This document shows, piece by piece, positions 1 through 9,510 of a stretch of DNA of 64,000 nt (its first letter is position 1; every line of letters starts with the position of its first letter). Position numbers and translations under genes: made by a program. Below the pieces are notes generated by a model. It saw nothing but the letters and a program-made list of their open reading frames with translations, was not told the DNA's origin and searched no databases. The stretch is from Musa acuminata AAA Group (lineage: Eukaryota > Streptophyta > Magnoliopsida > Zingiberales > Musaceae). Location: the NCBI RefSeq assembly GCF_036884655.1, contig NC_088355.1, positions 23,715,501-23,779,500 on the forward strand, in the 5' to 3' direction.

Positions 1-1836
1 TCCACCAAATAGCACATCTGAAAATAACCTTTGCCAGTTGTGTAAGAGGCCCTTTTCTTGAGAAACATTGCATAAGGTCGCCTAATTCTTGGTGCAAGTT
101 TGGTTGCGGCAGTCTATTGAGTTCAAATCGCTGGAGAATCTCCTTCCATATCCATTTTGTATAATCACAAGCAAGATAGAGGTGGTCAACAGTTTCTTCT
201 TGTTGCAAACAAAGGGAGCATCGGTTAACATGATAGATACCTCTTCTTTTCATATTGTCTATTGTAGGTAGTTTATTGAGAAGGGCCTGCCATGTACATA
301 AGGAGTGTCTTTGTGATCCCGGTCGATCCCATATCCAACTGCTTGGGACCCACTTGTTATTTCTTTGCCTAATTTGATTCCATGCGGATGTGGCACTAAA
401 TTTACCATTGTCATGAGGCCAAATAAGTATATCTGAAGAGTTGTTCCTGATTCGAATAGCTATGATAGTCGGCCAAAGTGATAACATTTCAGGAGAAATA
501 GGATTAGGGAGACACCAAGTACCGTTAGCGATGAACTCGGAAACCTTCCAATCTTTGGGAGCCCCAAGATCTTTTCGTATTCTGTCGCCATATAATTGAA
601 ATATACTCTTCCCATTCACCCAAGGATCGTACCACATATTAGTACTAGTTCCAGAAGAGATTGCATACGAAATGTGTTTGATTAGCCAATTCCTTGCCTT
701 TAAAATTCCTTTCCAAGCTGCAGAGTGGTATGTTCTTGTTTAAATTTCCCATATTGATTCCTTTGAGAGATACTTAGCAGAAACCCAATGTGACCATAAG
801 GAACATTTGTTTTGCAAAAGATCCCACAATTGCTGTACCAAACATGCTTGATTCCAATCTCTAGTATTTCTCAAATTTAGCCCCCCTTCATCTTTCGGTT
901 TGCAAATACTATCACAATTTACCATATGCATTGCCTTATCATTTGTGCCATTCCAGAAGAAGTTCATTAATAACCGTTCAATATCTTGGAGAAGTCCAGC
1001 AGGCAGAAGAAATGCATTACACCAATATATAGAGTAGGAGTGCAATACCGAACGGATGAGTTCGAGTCGTCCTGCTTTTGATAGAAACTAAAGAATCTAA
1101 ACGGTTTCTTGCCTCTTGGTGTCGCTTTTTCTGCGTGTATATACATTAAAGAATGGTCAGAAAACAAAGGAGCACTATACTCAAGAAGTGAATCTGGGTA
1201 AACTGTTAACCATTCATGGTTAATCAAACACCTATCAAGTCGAGCCATTATTTTTCTGTTAGCAGCACCTTGATTACTCCAGGAGAGCCAATTACCCACA
1301 GATTTCATATCAAACAATGCTGCAGTGTCAATGTAATCATTAAAACTTTGAAGCTGACTTTCTGAAAGTTGTCTACCCCCCACTTTTTCATTTGTGTACC
1401 GAACAGTATTAAAGTCTCCAAGAACAATCCAAGGTACATTGAGATAGCCATTTACAATATTAGTCAGGTCAGACCAAAGTGTATTTCTTTCTTGCATACT
1501 GTTTGAAGCATATATACCAGTGAAATTGAATTGACAGCCATTCTTTTTATCCTCTACCTTAAGATGAATGAATTGATCAGTAGCAGAAATAAACCAAGCA
1601 TTAATAGAGTTAGGATTCCATAAGACCCATATTCTACCAAAAGTTTCATTTGAGTCATTGGTAAACAGTTCTGCGTCCGGCCATATTAAATTCTTTTGAG
1701 CTTGAACGCGCGATTGTTTAATTTTCGTTTCCACTAGAATAACAATATCACATGCGGCAGACTTGATTATTCTGTTGAGCTCCCGACATTTCTCCGACTT
1801 ATTAAGTCCGCGAACATTCCAGCATGTTATCTTCAT
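1..1836 (-). pseudogene. LINE ORF2 remnant (endonuclease + C-terminus, RT deleted)
   Basis: Reading from 1836, the frame starts MKITCWNVRGLNKSEK and covers an apurinic-type endonuclease domain with GDFNTVR and SDHSLMYIH motifs. At the 1.6-kb deletion (about 1088) it continues out of frame into residues of the LINE C-terminal region. A further stop near 740 (TTA where other copies read TTG in the plus-strand text gtttaaat versus gttgaaat) breaks the C-terminal zf-RVT part. No FADD catalytic box remains, so no RT activity is possible. Confidence 0.88.
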
Positions 1837-1882
1837 TAGTAAAAGGTAGTAAGGTATTCATCCTACGACTTTGGATGGATTG
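1..1882 (-). mobile_element. L1-clade LINE copy 1, internally deleted
   Basis: The segment matches the LINE at 14490-18738 on the same strand. The 3' end lies beyond the left window edge and the 5' end stops near 1882, just past the ORF2 start. At about 1086-1089 the sequence jumps from the zf-RVT-proximal half of ORF2 to the endonuclease half, removing about 1.6 kb including the whole RT core. Non-autonomous. Confidence 0.9.
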
Positions 1883-2084
1883 CGCCCCAGAAAATTTACT
1901 AAAGGATAATTTTAACAACCCAACAAAGACAATAAAACGGAAAAGATAAAAGCGACAAGAATATCATATTTACGTGGTTCAGTCAATTGACTTTGACCTA
2001 CATCCACGTACAAAAGAAACTATAAGCCCAAACTATTTAATTGAGTGTGGATTTAAACCCAAAGCAAACACTTAGGTTTTTCTT
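1883..2084. other. unassigned LTR-like sequence
   Basis: This is a short stretch between the LINE 5' end and the copia RNase H fragment. The text around 1973-2010 (tacgtggttcagtcaattga, then a 'ccacgt' block) resembles the 5' untranslated/LTR region of plant copia elements. No frame and no second copy in the window; origin uncertain. Confidence 0.3.
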
Positions 2085-2774
2085 ATGGTGTTTAGTATCA
2101 ATGAATTCTATGATTACATCATGATTAGTAACATGATCTCGTATAAAGTGATGTCTAATATCAATATGTTTTGTTCTTGAGTGTTGTATAGGATTTTTCG
2201 TTAAGCATATTGCACTTGTGTTATCACATTTAATAGGAATATTTTTAAGATGAATTTTATAATCTTCTAAGGTGTTTTTCATCCATACAACTTGTGCACA
2301 GCATGCACTTGCTGCAATATATTCAGCTTCGGTTGTTGATAGTGCAACCGAGTTTTGTTTCTTATAAGACCAAGAAAAAAGGGCATGTCCTAAAAATTGA
2401 CATGTTCCTGATGTACTTTTTCTATCTAGCCTACAGCCAGCAAAGTCCGCATCAGCATAAGCAATTATCTCAAGATTCTCTGATTTTGGGTACCATAATC
2501 CTAGATTTGTGGTACCATTAAGATATCTAAGTATTCTTTTAACTGCTTTGAGATGAGATATCTTAGGGTTTGATTGAAATCTAGCACAAAGTCCTACACT
2601 GAATATGATATCTGGTCTAGTTGCAGTGAGGTAAAGTAAACTTCCTATCATACGCCTATAAGGTTTTTGATCGAAGCTTTCTCCACTTTCATCAATTTCT
2701 AACTTAGTGGAGGTGCTCATAGGAGTGTTAATAGCTTTTGAGTTATTCATATTAAACTTTTTCAGCAAATTCAT
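2085..2774 (-). pseudogene. copia RNase H and RT C-terminus
   Basis: The frame carries the RT-RNase H connection (PMSTSTKLE, PYRRMIGSLLYLTATRPDI) and the RNase H core: YADADFAG (first Asp), STTEAEYIAA (Glu), CDNTSAI (Asp), and the Sirevirus-typical TKHIDIRHHFIRDH. After 'EFIDTKHH' the sequence leaves the family pattern, so the last 20 or so residues are lost at the truncation near 2085. It is separated from RT by a frame break between 2775 and 2878. Confidence 0.88.
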
Positions 2775-2878
2775 AGCATATTTAGTTTGACTAATAAAGA
2801 TGCCATTGCTTAGTTGTTTGATTTGTAAGCCTAAGAAGAATGTTAATTATCCCATTAAACTCATTTCGAATTCAAGAC

Positions 2879-3502
2879 TCATAATTTTAGCAAAGATTCA
2901 CAAAAAGATTCATTCGTAGAACCAAAGATAATATTATCAACATAAATCTGAACAATGAGAAAATTATTTTCAAAATTCTTGATGAACAATGTAGTATCAA
3001 CCTTGCCTTTTATGAAATTATTTTTAATAAGAAAAGAACTAAGTCTCTCATACCAAGCCCTCGGAGCTTGTTTTAAACCATAGAGAGCTTTAGTTAATCT
3101 AAACACATGATTAGGGAGGCTATTATTTTCAAATCCAGGAGGTTGTTCAACATAGACTTCTTCGGAAATAAAGCCATTAAGAAAAGCGCTTTTAACATCT
3201 ATTTGAAATAACTTAAAATTATTACTGCTAGCGTAGGTAAGGAGCATCCGTATGGCTTCTAATCGAGCCACAAGAGCGAAGGTTTCTTCGTAATCGATAC
3301 ATTCTTCTTGGTTGAAACCTTTGGCCACTAATCTAGCCTTGTTTCTAACCATGATACCATATTCATCTTGCTTGTTTCTAAAAACCCATTTAGCACTAAT
3401 AACTAAATGGTCATTTGGTCTAGGAACAAGCTTCCACACCTCATTTCTCTCAAATTGATTTAATTCATCTTGCATTGCGATAATCCATGAATCATCTTTC
3501 AT
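2879..3502 (-). pseudogene. copia reverse transcriptase fragment, catalytic box YVDN
   Basis: The frame shows copia RT blocks: [24 protein letters not shown] (first catalytic Asp), [14 protein letters not shown] and the expected YVDDI box. That box reads YVDNI here, so the second catalytic aspartate is Asn and the copy would be inactive even with a repaired frame. The frame stops near 2879, about 35 codons before the RNase H frame resumes. Confidence 0.88.
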
Positions 3503-3714
3503 GGCTTCGTCAACATATTTGGGTTCAATTTGGGAGAGAAAAGCGGCGTTTGAACAAAAATTTTTAAGAGAAGAACGTGTTTGAACCCCCTTTGATGTGT
3601 CTCCTAAGATTAGCTCCTTAGGATGAGCATCTACTTACTTCCAATCCTTGGGTAAGGATGTTTCGAAAGTGGATGCATTCAAGTTGCTAGTTGGAGATGG
3701 GGTTTCATTTAAAT

Positions 3715-4230
3715 TCAAGGAATCAAAATTAATATCATCATCAAAATCATTTTTCCTGATTTCGAAAATCTCATTAAAGTTCTTTTGTTGAAGATACGAA
3801 AAGCTTTAGAAATCGAAGAATAACCAAGAAAGATTCCTTCATCGGATTTAGCATCAAAATTTTCTAAGTTATCTTTTTCATTCAAGATAAAGCACTTACA
3901 CCCAAAGACTTTAAAATATGAAACATTGGGTTTTTTGTTGTTCCATAACTCATAGGGAGTTTTGGTGAATAAGGGTCTTACTAGAACTCTATTCAAAATA
4001 TAGCATGTAGTATTTACGGCTTCGGCCCAAAAATATTTGGGTAGGCTATGTTCATTCAACATGGTTCTTGTCATTTCTTGTAAATTTCGATTTTTTCTTT
4101 CTACTACTCCATTTTGTTGAGGATTTCTAGGAGTAGAGAAATTATGGTTGTATCCATTGAGTTCACAAAATTCTTGGAAATCATGGTTTTGAAATTCACC
4201 ACCGTGATCACTTCTGATTGACAAAATCAT
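3715..4230 (-). pseudogene. copia integrase core fragment
   Basis: The frame contains SDHGGEF (second Asp of the DDE triad) and NGVVERKNR (the Glu), with FSTPRNPQQNG between, the copia rve pattern. The downstream KTPYELWNNKKPNVSYFKVFGC block is the usual copia integrase C-terminal region. The first Asp would lie in 4231-4420, where the frame is interrupted. The 3503-3714 stretch is the integrase-RT linker with stops. Confidence 0.87.
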
Positions 4231-4420
4231 AGAACACTTCTCATTCTGAACAAGTTTACAAAACTTGGTAAAATATCTAAAGCATTCATTTTTCTATTTT
4301 AAGAAGTAAGTCCATGTGTATCTGCTATAGTCATCCACAATGACGAAGGCGTATTTGCTACCTCCTAGGCTTGATGTAGAGATTGGTCCGAATAAGTCCA
4401 TATGGATCAATTGTAAGGGC

Positions 4421-4648
4421 CTAGAGGTGCTTATTTATTTGATTCTTAGATTTGAAACTGCCCTTAATTTGTTTACCTAATTGGCAAGCATCACATACAT
4501 TATCTTTGATGAACTTGATATGAGGAATTCCTCTTACAAGTTCTTTAGATGATATTTGAGTGATTAGTTTCATGCTAGCATGCCCTAATCTTCTATGCCA
4601 TAGCCAAGCATCTTCATTCAAAACCGAAAAACACATTTCATTATACAA
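4421..4648 (-). pseudogene. copia GAG-pre-integrase (HHCC zinc domain)
   Basis: The frame has LWHRRLGHAS followed by VCDACQLGKQ, giving the H-H...C-C zinc-binding pattern at the integrase N-terminus of copia elements. It lies between protease and integrase core, as expected. A frame break at 4421 separates it from the core. Confidence 0.85.
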
Positions 4649-4678
4649 ATCATTGATGTCAATAGTGTATATGTTATT

Positions 4679-5017
4679 TTATTTTAATGCAATCATAGAT
4701 GTGTTTTTGTGTGGTTTTCCAATGATGCAAGTATTAGATTCGAATCTGACAATATATCCTTTATCACATAATTGACTAATGCTCAAGAGGTTATGTTTTA
4801 AACCATTAACTAACAAAACATCTTCGATAAAGAAGTTGGATTTGTTACCTATGGTTCCTTTGCCAATGATTTTACCCTTGTTGTTGTCTCCGAAGGTGAC
4901 ATAGCCTTCGTCTATGCTAGTGAGCTTAGAGAAATGAGATGGATCTCTGGTCATATGCCTTGAGCATCCACTATCAACGTACCATCTCTTGCTCCTAGCT
5001 TGCGATGGTATAGGTTT
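4679..5017 (-). pseudogene. copia aspartic protease fragment
   Basis: The active site DSGCSRHM is encoded at about 4952-4975, upstream of the first Met in this frame, so the domain extends to about 5017, where an in-frame TAG closes it. Downstream are KGTIGNKSNFFIEDVLLV and HNLLSISQLCDKGY, the usual copia retropepsin C-terminal blocks. The TAG at 5018-5020 separates protease from gag. Confidence 0.83.
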
Positions 5018-5074
5018 CTACAAGAAAGGAAGATTTTTAGGTACCCATTTGCTTTTGGGTGTCTCAAAAATAGA

Positions 5075-5741
5075 TCAACATTGTTTATAATATTGCATAG
5101 AATTTATCATGGTTCCTTTAGGAACCCAAATTAATTTGTTCGGACTAATTTTCTTGAATGGACAATAATACGTTTTGTGTCCAAGTTTGTAACAAAAGTT
5201 GCATTTGCTTTGGTGTCGAACATGTAAGATGGGGCCTTTTATGAAGGTGGTTGGATTTTGGTGAGGACTTCTCACAAATCCGATTCCACTTCTTTTGGGA
5301 ACGTGACCCTTGTTTGCAAGGATCATGTTCAATGACTTGCTACCAACCTCGAATTTCTTCAAGGTGTCCTTAAGTAGCAAGTTTTCCTTTTGGAGAGTTT
5401 CTAGATCATGGCATTTTGTGCATGAACTTAAACTATCATGATATTTAGTTTTTAACTTATCAAAATTACAAGTAAGACTATCATGTTCCTTTTTTAGCAA
5501 TTTATATTTTCTATTAATAATCTTGCATTCATCAAATATGTCATGGAAGGTATTTAATAATTCATTCAATGGTAAATCTGTATCTATTAAATTCGTTACC
5601 TCCTCTCCGATGGCCATTAAGGCGTAATGAGCACCTTGCTCGGTGTTGGACTCCACTTCTTCGGACGTGCTCGAGTTATCCCATGTTGATTTGAGCGCCT
5701 TCTTATTTGATTTTCTCTTTTTGACTTGGGGACAATCACTC
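5075..5741 (-). pseudogene. copia gag C-terminal fragment with zinc knuckle
   Basis: The frame encodes a coil-rich region (KLLKKEHDSLTCNFDKLKTK, then LETLQKENLLLKDTLKKFE) and a CX2CX4HX4C knuckle CNFCYKLGHKTYYC, followed by a stop near 5075. This is the C-terminal part of a Sirevirus-type gag. Its N-terminal half is missing: at about 5741 the frame runs into LTR sequence, so the Met at 5839 is not a genuine start. Confidence 0.82.
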
Positions 5742-6561
5742 AGCCAGAGCTCGAAGACCGAGCCTAGGCGGTGCCACCTCCTGTCAGGGGAGGTTGCACC
5801 GCCCAGTCTCGCTCGGAGACTAAGCCCAGGCGTTGCCACCTAGTCTCACTCGAAGACTTAGCCCAGGTGGTGCCACCTCCTGGCTTGGGTGGTTCAACCG
5901 CCTAGTAGAAATCAGGGTCCGAAGGGTTGATCCATTCGGCCCAATTTGGGTTTTTCAAGGGCCCAATTGCCCCAAGATTAAGTTAATGGGATCACCTCAC
6001 ATTTCCAACTTAATCATTGTGCTAACTATGATATTCCGTAAGACATTTACTGCAACTTACTCCGGTGCGTCAATCGCTTCTTCCGGCGAGCTTCTGGCAA
6101 ACTTCCGTCGATCATCCAATGAACCCTCGGTGATGCTCTTGCGGACTTCCGACAAACTCCTGGACTTGCGACGATCCACTTGGTGAGTTCCAATGAGCTT
6201 CTTTGGCAAGTTCATGGACTTCTCGGATTTGTTCCCGCAGAACCTCCGACGACTGTCCGAACTTCCGTCGAACTCTCGAACTCCCAATGTGATCATTGTC
6301 TTGACTCCGACACAACTCCTGCTGCACTTTACACAAAGAGAAAGAGATATTTTTGTCAAATTCAATTTTACTATTAGCTAAAGATCTTGGCAATGATGTT
6401 AAATGTTGTAACCACTGGTAGTCTTGGCACATCTTAACATGTTCGCTACAGTTAGGAGTTAAAGTCTACAACATGTGTACTCAATGAGTTACCTGACTTT
6501 GTCTATGACTTGTATAGACAAAGCTATTTGTAGAAACTTTACACATAATCAATTTACTTTT

Positions 6562-6678
6562 TTTTTCTTTTTTTTTTTGGTAAGTAAAAATCAATAAGTA
6601 AATTGGAGATGCGGGGTATCAATCCCCGTACCTCTCGCATGCTAAGCGAGCGCTCTACCATCTGAGCTACATCCCCTT
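6562..6678 (-). mobile_element. tRNA-Ala/LINE-tail chimeric retroposon (SINE-like)
   Basis: On the minus strand the unit reads: 2 nt, a 73-nt tRNA-Ala(AGC) body (6676-6604), about 25 nt ending TTTACTTACC (6603-6579), then an A-rich tail of 17 with one G (6578-6562). The 25-nt part shares AATTTACTT and TTTACTTACC with the LINE tail of this window, with 7 extra bases (ATTGATT) between. Exact 15-bp target duplications flank it. This is the head-tail-polyA structure of a tRNA-derived SINE mobilised by the local LINE. I see only one copy here, so whether it is a family or a one-off is open. Confidence 0.78.
6604..6676 (-). tRNA. tRNA-Ala (AGC)-like sequence, probably retroposed and degenerate
   Basis: The 73-nt sequence folds with perfect arms: acceptor GGGGATG/CATCTCC (one G-T), D-stem GCTC/GAGC, anticodon arm CTCGC-TTAGCAT-GCGAG with anticodon AGC, T-stem CGGGG/CCCCG, discriminator A. 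The A box TAGCTCAGATGGT is intact. The T-loop is ATTGATA instead of TTCGATC, so T54 and C56 are lost. This damages both the internal B box and the G19-C56 contact. No genomic CCA. It sits inside a SINE-like unit, so I regard it as a retroposed copy, not a working host tRNA gene. Confidence 0.75.
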
Positions 6679-6826
6679 AATCAATTTACTTTTACTTACC
6701 AAAAAAAAAAAAAAAACTCCTGCGCATGTCTTTCTTCTATCGTAGTTAATCCTGCACACTTATCTCAACATATAGATTAGATAACAAATGACAATTGACT
6801 TCATCATCAAAATTCGAGATTCAACA

Positions 6827-7258
6827 ATGGGAGGTGATCCCATTAAATTAATCTTGGGGTAATTGGGCCCCTGAAAAACCCAAATTGGGCCAAATGGATC
6901 ATCCCATTCGAACCCTGATTTCTGCCAGGCGGTTGAACCGCCCCAGCCAAGCAGTGGCACCGCCTGGGCTCAGTCTCCGAGAGAGACTAGGCGGTGCAAC
7001 CGCCCCTGACAGGAGGTGGCACCACTTGAGCTCGGTCTTCGAGCTCTGGTAGGAGGTGCAACCGCCTCAGTCAGGCGGTGGCACCGCTTGAGCTCGGTCT
7101 TCGAGCTCTGGCAGGAGGTGCAACCGCCCCTGACAGGAGGTGGCATCGCCCAGAGGCTCAGTCTTCGAGCTCTGCCAGGCGGTGCAACCGCCAGATCCCG
7201 AAATTCTGAGAATTGACAGTTTTGAGCTCGAAATTCAAACTGGGTTGGAACCTATATT
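6827..7258 (+). repeat. inverted Sirevirus LTR fragment
   Basis: The stretch is the reverse complement of the LTR region represented by 53330-53760, so it runs opposite to 5742-6826. It abuts the LTR start at 6826/6827, where a polypurine tract and internal sequence would be expected. It carries repeated ggcggtgcaaccgcc-type palindromes and ends at about 7258, at the edge of a different LTR. Confidence 0.78.
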
Positions 7259-8611
7259 TCACGCCCATCAAAATATCCATGATATTAAAATTTTCAACAC
7301 AAACCAATCCAGGATCCAAACACACATTTGAGGACACCGAAAAACATTCTATCAAATTCACATCTATAAAACCTATGCAGTTTATAATCATATATCACAT
7401 CACCCGATAATTCACATTTATGACAACCCAAGCCAACTTAACAAACATGAACAACATTTATAAATCCACAAGCTAAGTAATGTATACAATCAAAACTCCA
7501 ACCATTTACCACAAGTTCATATCATCGTAAACTAGACTAAACATTCCAAAATTTCAAATAAGAGAGATCTTCTAACACTTTTACGCGGTATATCTATTTC
7601 GGTTCATCAACAATATTTTATTACATACAAAATATGCTTATACAACAATAACATAATAACCAACAAGACTCGCCCATAATTCTGAATAGCTCTCCACTGC
7701 CTCAGCCCAATTCAAACATCTCAGAGAGTGACAAACTCACCTGAAAGATTTATATAACAACGGAGTGAGCTAAAAACAGCTCAGCAAGTGACAAAGCATA
7801 TCTAGCACAAAAAGGGATAGTTTCAAACGAATAAGATATCACAATGCAAGAAAGAATCCAAGAGATTGAAGGAAAATATCATCTAATTAGATACAGAATC
7901 GTAAATGTCATTTCATTCATAACATATTGGATTCATAACAAATGGAGCATAGAGTAATTGGAGCATATCAATAGCGTACGAGATGATCCGGAGCATATCA
8001 ATGGCAAATAGGACATTTCAGAATATATCAGTTCGTAGCAAATGGAGCACAGTGTAATTGGAGCATATCAATAGCGTATGAAATGTTCCGGAGCATATCA
8101 ATGACATATAGAACATTTTGAAGTGTAATAAAAATAAATAAAATATTTCGAAGCATATCAAAGGCATATGAAATGTTTCGGAGCATATCAGTGACAAATG
8201 AAACACTTCGGAACATATCAATGGCATATGGACCATTTCGAAACATATCAAAGAACGAATACGAAATAGAAGCTCAGACGTCGTACCCTAGCATAGTGCA
8301 TGTGAGGTTTAACTCAGTGGTGGCTCCACGCCTTGATGAGTTCTCGACTCCATCCACGTGTAGCCCTTTCCTACCTGAACCCTCTCACCCTACCCAAGTG
8401 CTAGGTCAGCTCTGAATTTTATATCAAACAGATAGAAGATGAATTGGGATTCCAAACATAATATGGTCTATTCATTTCTGAATGACCACCAAACATAATC
8501 TAGAGAATCGCGGGCTCTAACTGCTGCATACGCAGTCGCTATCGCTACGGCCATAACTGCTGCATACGCAGTCGCTATCGCTACCTTCCTTCCTCGCTAT
8601 AAATCGCTAAC
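7259..8611 (-). repeat. chromovirus-type long LTR, internally deleted copy
   Basis: The sequence parallels 12425-13690: it starts tcacgcccatcaaaatatcc and includes the 30-bp repeat block. At about 8513 it jumps to a block (ctgctgcatacgcagtcgct) that in the longer copy lies about 1.5 kb further on, at 11205. That block is duplicated in tandem at 8517-8584. It then runs into the next LTR copy at about 8612. No gene present. Confidence 0.75.
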
Positions 8612-9199
8612 TTCTATCAAATTCACATCTATAAAACCTATGCAGTTTATAATCATATCTCATGTCACCCGATAATTCACATTTATGGCAACCCAAGCCA
8701 ACATAACAAACATGAACAACATTTATAAATCCACAAGCTAAGTAATTTATACAATCAAAACTCCAACCATTTACCACAAGTTCATATAATCGTAAACTAG
8801 ACTTAACATTCTGAATTTTCAAATAAGAGAGATCTTCTAACACTTTTACGTGGTATATCCATTTCGGTTCATCAACAACATTTTATTACATACAAAATAT
8901 GCTTATACAACAATAACATAATAACCAACAAGACTTGCCCATAATTCTGAATAGCTCTCCACTGCCTCAGCCCAATTCAAACATCTCAAAGAGTGACTAA
9001 CTGACCTGAAAGATTTATATAACAACAGAGTGAGCTAAAAACAGCTCAGCAAGTGACAAAGCACATCTAGCACAAAAAGGGACAGTTTCATATGAACAAG
9101 ATATCACAATGCAAGAAAGAATCTAAGAGATTCAAGGATATCATCTCATTAGATACAGAATCGTAAATGTCATTTCATTCATAACATATTGGATTCATA

Positions 9200-9510
9200 A
9201 CAAATGGAGCACAGAGTAATTGGAGCATATCGATAGCGTACAAGATGATCCGGAGCATATCAATGGCAAATAGGACATTTCAGAATATATCAGTTCATAG
9301 CAAATGGAGCACAGAGTAATTGGAGCATTTCAATAGCGTATGAAATGTTCTGGAGCATATCAATGACATATAGAACATTTCGAAGCGTAACAATAACAAA
9401 TGAAACATTTCGGAGCATATCAAAGGCGTATGAAATGTTTCGGAGCATATTAATGACAAATGAAACACTTCGGAACATATCAATGGCATATGGACCATTT
9501 CGAAGCATAT
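9200..9510. repeat. 30-bp tandem repeats in the long LTR
   Basis: Units of the type ttcggagcatatcaatgaca plus about 10 bp repeat with period 30, seven to ten times. Equivalent blocks lie at about 7940-8260 and 13100-13430. Because 30 is a multiple of three, frames stay open on both strands and give false proteins. Confidence 0.8.

Larger units (their letters stand above)
6547..6693. repeat. 15-bp target-site duplication around the tRNA chimera
   Basis: The sequence aatcaatttactttt occurs at 6547-6561 and again, identical, at 6679-6693. It immediately flanks the 6562-6678 insert. On the insert's own strand the duplication begins AAAA, as expected from LINE endonuclease nicking at TT|AAAA. Confidence 0.85.
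6324..6714 (+). mobile_element. LINE copy 2, 3' tail only, carrying a nested tRNA chimera
   Basis: The piece starts in the last codons of ORF2 (gcactttacacaaagaga, compare gcacttcacccgaagaga in intact copies), then has the 3' UTR and tail ending ttacttacc plus A16. The target duplication AACTCCTGC flanks it at 6314-6322 and 6715-6723. It is more diverged than most LINEs here. At 6561 the tail is interrupted by a 117-bp insert containing tRNA-Ala sequence. Confidence 0.85.
2085..6826 (-). mobile_element. Sirevirus-type Ty1/copia remnant (S1)
   Basis: Domains run gag, protease, GAG-pre-integrase, integrase, RT, RNase H on the minus strand, the Ty1/copia order. Wording such as TKHIDIRHHFIRDH in RNase H and the LTR start TGTTGAATCTCG are Sirevirus-like. 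The 5' LTR runs from 6826 to about 5742 and then abuts mid-gag, so the LTR 3' half, primer-binding site and gag N-terminus are lost. The RNase H end is cut at about 2085 and no 3' LTR is present. All reading frames are broken. Confidence 0.85.
5742..6826 (-). repeat. Sirevirus LTR, 5' portion (S1), interrupted
   Basis: The stretch matches 53480-54183 in the same orientation. The LTR start TGTTGAATCTCG is at 6826 on the minus strand. The left part holds repeated GC-rich imperfect palindromes of the form ggcggtgccacc. It is interrupted at 6324-6714 by a LINE tail. Its truncated left end joins gag directly. Confidence 0.82.

Noticed and set aside
89..271. 60-codon frame (MVQVWLRQSIEF...) repeated at 14933, 20054, 22866, 30951, 44581, 46002, 52038 and 59059
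   Set aside because: It is the antisense shadow of the LINE zf-RVT region; its conservation comes from the LINE copies.
5833..6381. Several overlapping frames on both strands in the Sirevirus LTR
   Set aside because: The LTR is a known repeat here (matched by 53480-54183) and the frames end at LTR or insertion boundaries.
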